This document shows positions 25,713 through 34,803 of a DNA stretch of 64,000 bases, piece after piece. This DNA comes from G963665975 sp963665975 (GTDB lineage Bacteria > Bacteroidota > Rhodothermia > Rhodothermales > Bin80). A program made the translations under genes and the position numbers. The DNA is taken from NCBI GenBank assembly GCA_963665975.1, contig OY762508.1, positions 1,550,001 to 1,614,000 of the forward strand, in the 5' to 3' direction. Each line of letters opens with the position of its first letter. Within the stretch, counting starts at the first letter, position 1. Under the pieces are notes generated by a model, which saw only the letters and a program-made list of their open reading frames with translations, searched no databases and had not been told where the DNA came from.

Positions 25713-26137
25713 ACGAAGCCGATGCAGCGTCTGGAATGCCCGGAGATATCGTATGCTATGATGACGATGACAAGATCGTCTTGGTCGTAGAGGTCAAGGA
25801 TCGGAGCCTGACATTGGTTGATCTTCGTGACGCCGCAACGAAAGCCCTTAGCAGCGGACAAATCGAGAACTTGCTGTTTGCTGTGCCGAGGTTAGACGAA
25901 GGTGACCTCAACTCTATTAAGGCGCAGATTGAAGGACAATGGGCGTCCGGACTCAATATCTATCACCTCGACATCCGGGCCTTGGTTACAGCGGCATTTG
26001 TGCTGCTGGATGAAGGTTGGCGCACAGAACTGCTTAGGGAGATTGGAAAGGAACTTGATGACCGAGGAGTATACTCTTCGCGCGAGCAGTGGAGGTTCTT
26101 GCTGGCAGGACCCGGAACTAAGGAAGGTACCCAATGA
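25677..26137 (+). pseudogene. C-terminal fragment of a type II restriction endonuclease (SacI-like suspected)
   Basis: About 150 residues beginning with SAQGLNEADAASGMPGDIVC. The PD-(D/E)XK core is visible (YDDDDKIVLVVEVKDRSLTL), then helical segments (DLRDAATKALSSGQIENLLF, ALVTAAFVLLDEGWRTELL). I associate this arrangement with SacI-family endonucleases, but from memory only. The N-terminal half is missing because of the same deletion that truncated the methyltransferase upstream. The stop codon overlaps the next start (ATGA), so an operon of methyltransferase, endonuclease and membrane protein once existed. Confidence 0.6.
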
Positions 26138-26269
26138 CCGTACTGGATATTATCACAGACATTTTCGCGATTTTGGGCAATCTTGCCTTAGTTGTCTATT
26201 CCGACGATGTCGATCACCTAAACCGAGCGATGTCGATCACTTTATTGGTTCGTTCACCGCTGTTGATTG

Positions 26270-27040
26270 TTAACGTTGTGAGTGATCGCTTTGGTTCGTT
26301 TCGTCTGCCATTGTGGCAAGGTGTTTCCGCATGGAATCGCCGCTTAGAGCGATGCGATGCGCGTTGTGAATGAGCCGATCCAGAATAGCGTCGGCCAGGG
26401 TTGGGTTTTCCATGGTTTTGTGCCAGAGATCAAGCGGGAATTGGCTGGTGATGATCGTGGAGCGCTGCTGGTGGCGATCATCGAGTACTTCAAGAAGGTC
26501 CTGTTGTTGGCTTGCTGTGAGTGTAGTCAATCCCCAGTCATCAAGTACCAGCACGTGCAGCCGCGCCATCTGCTTCAGGATTTTCAGATAGCGTCCGTCG
26601 CTGCGCGCCAGCGCCAGATCTTCGAGTAACCGTGGAAGCCGATAATAGCGTGCGGAGAAGCCTTCGAGACACGCTTTGTGCGCCAGTGCGCAGGCGACGA
26701 AGCTCTTGCCGACGCCGGTGGCACCGGTGATGAGCACGTTTTGCTGGCGTCGGATCCAGTCGCAGCCCGCCAGTTGGAGCATTGCATAGCGATCCAGATG
26801 CCGATCGGCTCGGTAGTCGAGATCCTCGATACAGGCTTGCTGGCGCAGGTGGGCGCGTCGCAAACGGGACTTCATACGTGCGTTTTCGCGCGCAGTAGCT
26901 TCTCGATCGACCAGAAGGCCGAGCCGTTCGAGAAAGCCGAGCTGTTCGTTCTCTGGCTGGGCCAACTGTTCGCGCAAGGCGTTGGCCATACCGTAGAACC
27001 GCAGCTCCTCGAGTTTGTGGAGTGTGGGATGGGTTAGCAT
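26270..27040 (-). CDS. istB: IS21 helper ATPase IstB (copy 1)
   Basis: 256 aa from ATG 27040, overlapping the istA stop (ATGCTAA). The N-terminal helical domain (TLHKLEELRFYGMANALREQ) precedes a DnaC-like AAA+ core: Walker A GATGVGKS, Walker B LHVLVLDDWGL, and HRSTIITSQFPL-like sensor 1 (QRSTIITSQFPLDLW). IstB assists IstA in target selection by binding and bending DNA. The protein is intact and nearly identical to the copy at 34797-35567. Confidence 0.95.
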   Translation of the reverse strand: MLTHPTLHKLEELRFYGMANALREQLAQPENEQLGFLERLGLLVDREATARENARMKSRLRRAHLRQQACIEDLDYRADRHLDRYAMLQLAGCDWIRRQQNVLITGATGVGKSFVACALAHKACLEGFSARYYRLPRLLEDLALARSDGRYLKILKQMARLHVLVLDDWGLTTLTASQQQDLLEVLDDRHQQRSTIITSQFPLDLWHKTMENPTLADAILDRLIHNAHRIALSGDSMRKHLATMADETNQSDHSQR

Positions 27041-28614
27041 GTGGGCTTTTGGTTGGTGGGAGCAGGGGTGGTTTCGGAAGTGTAGTATTCCGCGCCGCGG
27101 ATATTGTCGTGCAGGATCGTCGGAGGCGGTACGGAGGCTGTTGGCAGAGACTGTTGATCGAGGCCTGCTTTCAAGAAGTATGCGATGCTTTGGTACCGGT
27201 AGGTTCCCAGCGCAATCGCCCGTTTGGAAGCGGCTTCCAGGCGTTCTGGTCCATAGGCATCTCCCAGGCGCAAGATGCCGAGCGTGGCCCGGTAGCCCTG
27301 TTGAGGATGCGAGCGGCGCGCCATGATCTCGGCTACGACTTGCTCCGTCGCCGGTCCGGTGCGTGCCGCCCAGTCGCGCATCCGCTCTGGCGTCCATTTG
27401 GCGTAATGGCGATGATTGGGAGGCATGTGGGCTTTCACTGTAGTGTGTCCTCCGCGCACCCAGCTGCGCAGATGCGAGGCAATGCGGTCTCCCTTGTAGA
27501 AGCACTCCACCGTACTATCGGTCACGCGTACATCGACTTGTTGCTTCACGAACCGGTACGGAACACTGTAGTAGTGCTGATGCACTTCTACGTGGTAGTC
27601 GATGTGAACCCGTGCTTTCTTCCACTCGGCATAAACGTACCGGTGTTGCGGCAACGGACGCATGGCAGGGCGATCCTGCGTCTCAAACCAGGATCGACGA
27701 CAGCCATCCAGCTTCTGAAAAGGTTTGTCGTTGAGCTCCTCTAACAAATATCCCATGTGTTCATTGAGCGCGTCGAGACCAAAGAACTGTTGGTTTCGTA
27801 GACGAGCTAAGACCCTAGATTCAACATGCTTAACTCCCTGTTCGGCTTTAGCCTTATCCTTCGGCTTTCTGACACGAGCGGGCACAATTGCCACGCCATA
27901 GTGCTGGGCCAGATCCTGGTAGGTCCGATTGATCTCGGGATCGTAGCGGTGCGCTTTCTTTACACCACTTCGCAGATTATTTCAGACCACAATCTCCGGA
28001 ACAGCCCCAAAGAACTGGAAGGCGCGGGCATGGGACATTATCCAATCTTCCAGCTGCTGTGTCCATGTAGCCTCCGCATAGGTGTAATTGGAACATCCTA
28101 GCACGGCCACAAAGATCTGGGCGTCCCGCACAAGGCCCGTCTCCAGGCTTGTGATCGGTACGGTCATTCCCGCATAGTCCACAAAGAGCTTCTCCCCTGC
28201 ACGGTGATCCTGGCGCATCACCACGTCAAGCTTTCCCCTCCAGGCCCGGTAGAAGTCGCAAAACCGGCTGTACTGGTAGCCGTCGGGATGGGCGGCTATG
28301 TACTCCTCCCATAACAACCGAAGCGTGACACCCTTACGCTGGAGCTCTTGATGAATCGTATTCCATACGGGTAGGGGACGACCAGGCCGGGGTACGGTGG
28401 GCTTGGGAGCGCATAAACGTTTGAGTTCGTCATCCCGTACGGTCTCGGGCAGAGGCCAGGTCAAGCCGGACTCGCGAGCACGACGAAGATACAGGCTGAC
28501 CGTGCTCTGAGAGAGCTTGAGCGCCCGTGCTATCTGACGCTGACTGAGTTGAGACTCCGTATGAAGACGGAGCACCTCGCGGAATGTGCGCATGGAAATT
28601 GCTTGTGCCGGCAT
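27034..28614 (-). pseudogene. istA: IS21 transposase IstA (copy 1) with premature TGA
   Basis: The frame is continuous from 28614 to 27034 except for TGA at 27984-27982, where copy 2 has TGC (Cys in VVCDNLRS). The adjacent codon also differs (AAT against GAT, and GAT encodes a catalytic Asp in the DDE domain). The N-terminus has the helix-turn-helix SQRQIARALKLSQSTVSLYL. The first catalytic Asp region is KLFVDYAGMTVPI, and the third region is KAEQGVKHVESRVLARL. The nonsense change plus the Asp to Asn change mean this copy cannot transpose on its own. Confidence 0.92.
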
Positions 28615-29067
28615 AGGGGACCTCGTCCGTTATGGGTGAGGTCGAATATGCCAGCTTTAAAGAACTTCCAGCGGTGGTATCGTGGACGAATGGTCTCACA
28701 GAGACCGTTCAAATGAAGTCAGTCTGCCATTCCGACAGTATGGCCAAAAGTGATCGACTTCCGTCGGAATGGGTGATCGACTTCCCTCGGAATATGCATT
28801 AGTCGCTGTGTCGGTCATAACTCTTGTCGCGCGGATGAAGGGAGCAGATCTGCTCGGCATTCGTCCCGATATAGATAAGCTGAGCAAACGACTGAGAAGA
28901 CTGGGTAAAAACCTGTCAGATGTGAAAGCCGATTTGGACGAAACCAGCGACAGTCTTTTGAAGATCCTGGAGATGGATACGGAATTGGACTCTATGCGGG
29001 ACATGGAGTTGAGGGACATGGACCGGAGACTTGAGGTCATCGAAACAAGGCTTGACATATAGCACTA

Positions 29068-29172
29068 GGACGAGAAGAAGCGCCTGCACGTGCACTTGCC
29101 GGCGATGCTGCTCAAGACGCTGAAGTTGTGTGTGTAGTTGAGGCGTTGAAGGAGTATCTGGAGAAACATTAT
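29068..29172 (+). pseudogene. Degenerate copy of the ribbon-helix-helix partition gene
   Basis: The string GAAGAAGCGCCTGCACGTGC and following bases match the gene at 25075-25305 (KKRLHVHLPATLHKTLK). An internal deletion removes the codons between the two helices, and a TAG lies just before VEALKEYLEK-like sequence. A TTGCACA-type half-site follows at 29195-29203, as after the intact gene. It is a decayed duplicate of a partition module. Confidence 0.6.
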
Positions 29173-29238
29173 GCACAACGACACATTTGAGCAGTTGCGT
29201 ATTTGCACATCAATCAAGCACAACAGCCCGGAGGGGCA

Positions 29239-29451
29239 ATGATAATGGCTGACAGGAAGATCGAAATCCAAGGTCAATTCAAGGGATCGTTCACGAAGAA
29301 AGAACGGTCTGATATCAAGCACATGTGCCGAGTTATAGCTGACATAATGGACTCTCAATCGCCAGGTCAATTGGCGCTGTCGCCATGGTTGGAAAGCAAT
29401 TTCAGGGTGTTCATAGATGCGATCATGGAGAAGCCACAAGGTGACAAGTGA
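29239..29451 (+). CDS. Hypothetical small protein
   Basis: 70 aa from the ATG at 29239, with GGAGGGG seven bases upstream. The sequence ADRKIEIQGQFKGSFTKKER and SPWLESNFRVFIDAIMEK looks protein-like, but no family is recognised. After its stop the same frame stays open for another 36 codons (ALLNKAFRALKEWEKRSGA), so the gene may once have been longer or the tail may belong to a lost gene. Confidence 0.5.
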   Translation: MIMADRKIEIQGQFKGSFTKKERSDIKHMCRVIADIMDSQSPGQLALSPWLESNFRVFIDAIMEKPQGDK

Positions 29452-30007
29452 CACCGGTGTCCGGGCGGTGAAACCCTGCTGCCAGCCTCGGCCATCGGTG
29501 CCGCGCTGTTGAACAAGGCATTTAGAGCATTGAAAGAATGGGAGAAACGGTCCGGGGCGTAGCCTTGCATGGCTCCCTCCCACTGCAAACTTGGTTCAGT
29601 TTGGCCGTGTAGGTAGGCGTTTTCGTGGCCGGTATCGGTTTCACGGGAGCGCTATATGCGAAAAGATTGTGTCTGATCGGGTTTGTGGTGCGGTTAGGCG
29701 GATTCTACGGTTCCGTCTCCGTCCTTTTGGTGCCCGATTTCCTCGTATGAGTAAGCGAGCATGGCTTCTGACAAATCCCCACGGTATGGTGGAAATGGAG
29801 ATGACGGCGGCACATGTGATTCCAGTGTGCATTTCTGCGATCTCCCAAGTTGATCGACAGGGTTCGGAGCGTTTGTATTTGTAATCAGGTAGGGGGAGGG
29901 GGACCGGCCTCAAGCCGCACGCCCGCTCCCCCCTACCCCCCCTCCCTCGTAGAGGTAGGGGTAGTAGTAGATAACAGCCGCTAAAAAACAAATACTTACA
30001 GAAAAAA
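29452..30007. other. Gene-poor region with a G/C-run inverted repeat before the iterons
   Basis: No supportable gene. GGTAGGGGG (29888-29896) and CCCCCTACC (29929-29937) can form a stem, and further G-runs follow (AGGTAGGGG near 29951). An A-rich stretch (CTAAAAAACAAATACTTACA) lies directly before the iterons, the usual layout of a replication origin with iterons next to an AT-rich zone. Confidence 0.4.
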
Positions 30008-30139
30008 ACGTTACCCCTTATCACGTAAAACGTTACCCCTTATCACGTAAAACGTTACCCCTTATCACGTAAAACGTTACCCCTTATCACGTAAAACGTT
30101 ACCCCTTATCACGTAAAACGTTACCCCTTATCACGTGGA
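30008..30139. repeat. Six 22-bp iterons (candidate plasmid origin)
   Basis: Five identical tandem 22-bp units start at 30008, 30030, 30052, 30074 and 30096. A sixth at 30118 diverges only in its last three bases. Each unit begins ACGTTACCCCTTATCACG. Identical tandem repeats at a helical-turn multiple next to an AT-rich tract are typical Rep-binding iterons. The sixth copy overlaps the stop codon of the Rep-like gene. Confidence 0.85.
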
Positions 30140-30873
30140 TTAATCTTCGGCAGTGCACCCTTCGTACCCCACCCCGCCCAAGACGGACCGGGCATAATGC
30201 CTCCTTCGGGGTTTCGCTGGCAGAACCCGATCTGTTCCAGGAATGCCAGAGCCTTTCGAGCATCGTACCTTCGTTTTCGGCGCGCCGAGTCCGTTACCCG
30301 TCCTCCAGTGGGGTACGCCAATTGCACCAGCTCCACATCCGAGACGGGCGGATACAATTCTTCCTTGCGGACCTGTCGGTATGGTCCGTTGCCGCCCACG
30401 GGCCTGATAAGCCTGCCCGGGTTATGCCACAGGAACGACAGTCCAAGCAACAACCGATATGCTGGTGCACTTTTCAACCCCGCCGCCCGCAACGCCAGCC
30501 GGTCAATTAGCGGCCCCAGTTCGCTGCCTGGCGGTAATCTCACGGAGAATTGTACGTAGTCATCCAACCGACCCTCCCGTGGAATCACCACGGGCGTTAC
30601 GACACGCATCGACCCGCCCTGCCCTGTCTTAGTGTCTTCCCACGGAATTCGCGCTTCGTGACTTTCCAATGCTCGAAAGGCTTCCAGCAGGCGGGGCCAG
30701 TGGGTGGACGGACGATACTCCCTTGCACCCTTCTCTCCGTACAGCCAAGGCAGAATGCTCCGCAGCGTCAACGGTTCGACCGTATGCCCGAATCCATATA
30801 TATCCAGCTTCCGTTCCAGCAGCGGTACGGACAATACTGCCTCCACGAAAATGCTCGCAGTGCTCTGGAGCAT
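30121..30873 (-). CDS. Putative plasmid replication initiator (Rep)
   Basis: 250 aa from ATG 30873; a TTG start at 30888 is possible. Upstream, another frame (GLGRSEKEVGRIGFVSF) may be a frameshifted N-terminus, so the gene could be 5'-damaged. The protein has helical, winged-helix-like parts (LIDRLALRAAGLKSAPAYRL, ARRKRRYDARKALAFLEQIG) and LRSILPWLYGEKGAREYRPS. I call it Rep mainly because its 3' end lies in the iteron array. There is no sure family match. The origin lies downstream rather than upstream of the gene, which is less common. Confidence 0.55.
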   Translation of the reverse strand: MLQSTASIFVEAVLSVPLLERKLDIYGFGHTVEPLTLRSILPWLYGEKGAREYRPSTHWPRLLEAFRALESHEARIPWEDTKTGQGGSMRVVTPVVIPREGRLDDYVQFSVRLPPGSELGPLIDRLALRAAGLKSAPAYRLLLGLSFLWHNPGRLIRPVGGNGPYRQVRKEELYPPVSDVELVQLAYPTGGRVTDSARRKRRYDARKALAFLEQIGFCQRNPEGGIMPGPSWAGWGTKGALPKINPRDKG

Positions 30874-31029
30874 CTGGAAACGAAACAAAGCCTATACGTC
30901 CGACCTCTTTCTCAGACCGGCCCAGACCGCAGCGTAGGCACGCGATCTGGCGGATCGGTTGCGTGCCCGCAAAACCGGGGTTCGCGGATGAGGGTAGCTG
31001 AGCAAGTCTCCATGCTAAGGTTAGCTCCG

Positions 31030-31573
31030 ACAACAGGAAGCTCTACACCAGGTTAGACGCTCGGCCATCATGCCCCATATGACCGTAGACACAATCTCCT
31101 ATTACACAGAGGTTGGAGTCTCCTAAACGAGTATGGCTGATGATGCCCTGGTTGAGGTCATGCGCATTTGCACCCAGACTCCGGTTAAGACGGACGCAAT
31201 GACAGATCGCCCACGGAACGCGCACCAATTACGTACGGTGGTGGCAGAAAGGCGTCCTGCAAAAGCAACCCAATTTTGCAGGGTTAGGACAGGTATGGCT
31301 TGCTTTTATTTTTCAAACGAGCCCGTGGAAGCTGTGTGCGCAGCGGCTGACCCATAGGGCCCTGCGACCACCGCCCGCGGATTCGGGTAGCCGGGACATG
31401 CTCCAGCGACATTTTATTGCTCCACCGTATGGAAGCTCGAATTTTAGGATAGCACCCCGGCCCTCATGCCCCGTTTGACGCTAGCGCCCACGCATTCGGG
31501 ACGCTCACAAACGAGTATGGCCACTGAGACGCTTTCGCTCAAGTCGTGTATGTCCGCATCCAGGCTGTGGGTC
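31030..31573 (+). repeat. Diverged ~140-bp direct duplication
   Basis: Segments at about 31030-31190 and 31428-31573 share matching strings in the same order: GGAAGCTC, CGGCC.TCATGCCCC, AAACGAGTATGGC, then GCATTTGCACCCAGAC against GCATCCAGGCTG. Neither copy codes clearly. The 5' flank is also repeated (GGGTAGC near 30993 and 31387). It may be an old tandem duplication of plasmid DNA. Confidence 0.35.
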
Positions 31574-32396
31574 ACTTGGCACAAGATTGGATAGCCCAGA
31601 GCGCACGTCAACTCCCCCGCTCACCACGCGCCCTGCAAAATCTACCGGTTCTGCAGACAGGAGACGTACGGGTGGAACTTGCCTTTTCCAACGAGTTGTC
31701 GTCGACCAAGAAGACAATTGACGTTGATCAGTTGCAAGACAGGTCTGTCCTAGTAGGCATGGCTGCACAGGATTTCTATAACTCGGGAAAAGCCTCAAAT
31801 GGAGTTAGGTACAAAAGCTTCAGCTGTGACCGTTGGGGACCGGGAAGGGCAATGGGCACATATTGCCACTTCCGTTCTTTAGGCAGCGTTACGAATCTGT
31901 TGGGGTATCCACGGTCGTACTTGACACTGTGTCACGGACACTTAATCAGAAATCATGTTTGCAAGGGCCGCGGCAGCACATCAAGATGCAGATGCCAGAG
32001 TCCTTGCACGAGACTGTAATCTCTCTATTGGTGTGCCGAGACCTTGAAATCGGGTGGAAGATTCCACCGGGCTGACTAGTCAATAAGACGGCATTGAAAG
32101 TCTGAGTGATGGCACCTGCTTATTGCCTGCCATAAGACTTCCAGAAAAGCACGCATCCATTCCGACTATCCCCAAGCATCTCAGGTGGTAAGGCATTGAA
32201 CAGATTTTGTTCAGTGGAAGACGAGCACGGGTGGGTGGCTTCACAGTGAAAGTGAAAGCGTGGACGAATTCACTGGACTTTGCAACACTGTCTTTCAGGG
32301 AATTGACATCTTGGCACGTGAATTGAAGAGATGGATGAGATAAGCAGTTATACAATAGATGTGTCTATCACTAACACGGATCAAAAGAAACGCAAT
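31574..32396. other. About 820 bp without a supportable gene
   Basis: Open frames exist on both strands (for example a plus-strand frame at about 31670-31830 with ELSSTKKTIDVDQLQDRSV), but none has a convincing start, ribosome site or family resemblance. The region is most likely decayed plasmid DNA between Rep and vsr. Confidence 0.35.
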
Positions 32397-32876
32397 TTAC
32401 TGACACTTGCATTCAGCAGTTAAACAGCGGGACTTCGGCCACTCCTCGCGTGAACGGTTGCGGGTCGTCACAAATTCGACCACGCCGTCAACTAGTGATT
32501 TTTCCGGGGTCTTTCCGATGCAACATTCCCAGACTACTCCTATTCTCCAACCGCACGTCGCAAGTTGCATTAGATTCTTCCGATCTCTTTGGACATTATC
32601 TTGAAATTTCCTTTCCCAGAATGCCGTGTTTGATGAAGGCGTGGTCGCTTTGGGACAACCTGCATGTCGATGCCAGAAGCACCCGTGCACTAACAGAATC
32701 GCGCCCCATTTTGGAAGTACGATATCGGGTTTTCCCGGCAATTCTTTTACGTGAAGGCGAAATCGAAATCCCCGGCCATGAAGAGCTCGTCTCAATGCAA
32801 TTTCCGGTTTTGTGTTTTTTCCCCCGACACGAGACATTATGCGAGATCGAATTTCTGGTGCTACGATATCTGCCAT
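32397..32876 (-). CDS. vsr: Very short patch repair endonuclease Vsr
   Basis: 159 aa from the ATG at 32876 (MADIVAPEIRSRIMSRV). The Vsr signature is complete: GGKNTKPEIALRRALHGRGF, FRLHVKELPGKPDIVLPKW, LLVHGCFWHRHAGCP with the zinc and catalytic His/Cys residues, and GWRIGVVWEC. Vsr nicks next to T:G mismatches produced by deamination of 5-methylcytosine and normally accompanies a C5-cytosine methyltransferase. Two such methyltransferases lie upstream on the same strand at 39673-42242, separated by an IS21 copy inserted 130 bp before this start. That insertion probably cut vsr off from its original promoter. Confidence 0.93.
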   Translation of the reverse strand: MADIVAPEIRSRIMSRVGGKNTKPEIALRRALHGRGFRFRLHVKELPGKPDIVLPKWGAILLVHGCFWHRHAGCPKATTPSSNTAFWERKFQDNVQRDRKNLMQLATCGWRIGVVWECCIGKTPEKSLVDGVVEFVTTRNRSREEWPKSRCLTAECKCQ

Positions 32877-33235
32877 GTAGTCCTCCGACCGTATAACGAC
32901 CATCACACCGCCAGACATTAATGATACGGGTTGTCGGAAACTTCGTCTTGCAATTTGACTCGCCATCGGTTCGAGCGGGCTACTCGGTCCAAAATCTATG
33001 TGCCCTGCATATTCCGAGGGAAGTCGATCACCCATTCCGATTGATGTCGATCACTGATTCCGAGGGAAGTCGATCACCCATTCCGACGGAAGTCGATCAC
33101 TTTTGGCCATACTGTCGGAATGGCAGACTGACTTCTTTTGAACGGTCTCTGTGAGACCATTCGTCCACGATACTACCGCTGGAAGTTCTTTAAAGCTGGC
33201 ATATTCGACCTCTCACATAACGGACGAGGTCCCCT

Positions 33236-34803
33236 ATGCCAGCACAAGCAATTTCCATGCGCACATTCCGCGAGGTGCTCCGTCTTCATACGGAGTCTCA
33301 ACTCAGTCAGCGTCAGATAGCACGGGCGCTCAAGCTCTCTCAGAGCACGGTCAGCCTCTATCTTCGTCGTGCTCGCGAGTCCGGCTTGACCTGGCCTCTG
33401 CCCGAAACCGTACGGGATGACGAACTCAAACGTTTATGCGCTCCCAAGCCCACCGTACCCCGGCCTGGTCGTCCCCTACCCGTATGGAATACGATTCATC
33501 AAGAGCTCCAGCGTAAGGGTGTCACGCTTCGGTTGTTATGGGAGGAGTACATAGCCGCCCATCCCGACGGCTACCAGTACAGCCGGTTTTGCGACTTCTA
33601 CCGGGCCTGGAGGGGAAAGCTTGACGTGGTGATGCGCCAGGATCACCGTGCAGGGGAGAAGCTCTTTGTGGACTATGCGGGAATGACCGTACCGATCACA
33701 AGCCTGGAGACGGGCCTTGTGCGGGACGCCCAGATCTTTGTGGCCGTGCTAGGATGTTCCAATTACACCTATGCGGAGGCTACATGGACACAGCAGCTGG
33801 AAGATTGGATTATGTCCCATGCCCGCGCCTTCCAGTTCTTTGGGGCTGTTCCGGAGATTGTGGTCTGCGATAATCTGCGAAGTGGTGTAAAGAAAGCGCA
33901 CCGCTACGATCCCGAGATCAATCGGACCTACCAGGATCTGGCCCAGCACTATGGCGTGGCAATTGTGCCCGCTCGTGTCAGAAAGCCGAAGGATAAGGCA
34001 AAAGCGGAACAGGGAGTTAAGCATGTTGAATCTAGGGTCTTAGCACGTCTACGAAACCAACAGTTCTTTGGTCTCGACGCGCTCAATGAACAATTTGTTA
34101 GAGGAGCTCAACGACAAACCTTTTCAGAAGCTGGATGGCTGTCGTCGATCCTGGTTTGAGACGCAGGATCGCCCTGCCATGCGTCCGTTGCCGCAACACC
34201 GGTACGTTTATGCCGAGTGGAAGAAAGCACGGGTTCACATCGACTACCACGTAGAAGTGCATCAGCACTACTACAGTGTTCCGTACCGGTTCGTGAAGCA
34301 ACAAGTCGATGTACGCGTGACCGATAGTACGGTGGAGTGCTTCTACAAGGGAGACCAACTCGCATCTGCGCAGCTGGGTGCGCGGAGGACACACTACAGT
34401 GAAAGCCCACATGCCTCCCAATCATCGCCATTACGCCAAATGGACGCCAGAGCGGATGCGCGACTGGGCGGCACGCACCGGACCGGCGACGGAGCAAGTC
34501 GTAGCCGAGATCATGGCACGCCGCTCGCATCCTCAACAGGGCTACCGGGCCACGCTCGGCATCTTGCGCCTGGGAGATGCCTATGGACCAGAACGCCTGG
34601 AAGCCGCTTCCAAACGGGCGATTGCGCTAGGAACCTACCGGTACCAAAGCATCGCATACTTCTTGAAAGCAGGCCTCGATCAACAGTCTCTGCCTACAGC
34701 CTCCGCACCGCCTCCGACGATCCTGCACGACAATATCCGCGGCGCGGAATACTACACTTCCGAAACCACCCCTGCTCCCACCAACCAAAAGCCCACATGC
34801 TAA
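33236..34803 (+). pseudogene. istA: IS21 transposase IstA (copy 2) with two small deletions
   Basis: The first 289 codons are intact, including VVCDNLRSG (with its catalytic Asp) and the KAEQGVKHVESR region. An 8-base deletion near 34093 (between LNE and LLEELND) shifts the frame, and a second 5-base difference near 34358 (GGAGACCAACTCGCATC) shifts it again. The final part resumes in frame from about 34378 (KAHMPPNHRHYAKWTPERM). The lesions differ from copy 1, so the two copies decayed separately after duplication. Confidence 0.92.

Larger units (their letters stand above)
26193..28798 (-). mobile_element. IS21-family element, copy 1 (istA inactivated)
   Basis: 2606 bp. Termini are TGTCTATTCCGACGATG at 26193 and, reversed, TGCATATTCCGAGGGAAG at 28798, both beginning TG. 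A perfect 5-bp duplication TTAGT lies at 26188-26192 and 28799-28803. It carries istA (one nonsense mutation) and istB (intact). Near the istA-proximal end there are two tandem copies of the ~23-bp ATTCCGABGGAAGTCGATCAC repeat. Confidence 0.93.
26134..29062 (+). pseudogene. 105-aa membrane/coiled-coil protein gene split by IS21
   Basis: The 5' piece (26134-26192) encodes MTVLDIITDIFAILGNLALV. The 3' piece (from 28804) continues AVSVITLVARMKGADLL and ends at TAG 29060-29062. Removing the IS21 element with one copy of the TTAGT duplication gives 318 bases, an exact 106-codon frame. The product would have one transmembrane helix (residues 4-30) and a long coiled coil with heptad-like acidic and basic repeats (DKLSKRLRRLGKNLSDVKAD, LRDMDRRLEVIETRLDI). 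It was translationally coupled to the endonuclease gene. Function is unknown. Confidence 0.8.

Noticed and set aside
29591..29884. 97-codon plus-strand ORF
   Set aside because: Arg-rich, low-complexity sequence without a ribosome site; probably chance.
30008..30139. CRISPR-like array
   Set aside because: The 22-bp units are perfectly tandem with no spacers, so they are iterons.
31546..32019. 157-codon plus-strand ORF
   Set aside because: No start context, odd composition (Cys/Arg-rich tail) and no family resemblance. It is part of a decayed region.
28799..33005. Composite transposon between the two IS21 copies
   Set aside because: Copy 1 has its own matching TTAGT repeats and an interrupted gene that can be rejoined. 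The two inserted independently.
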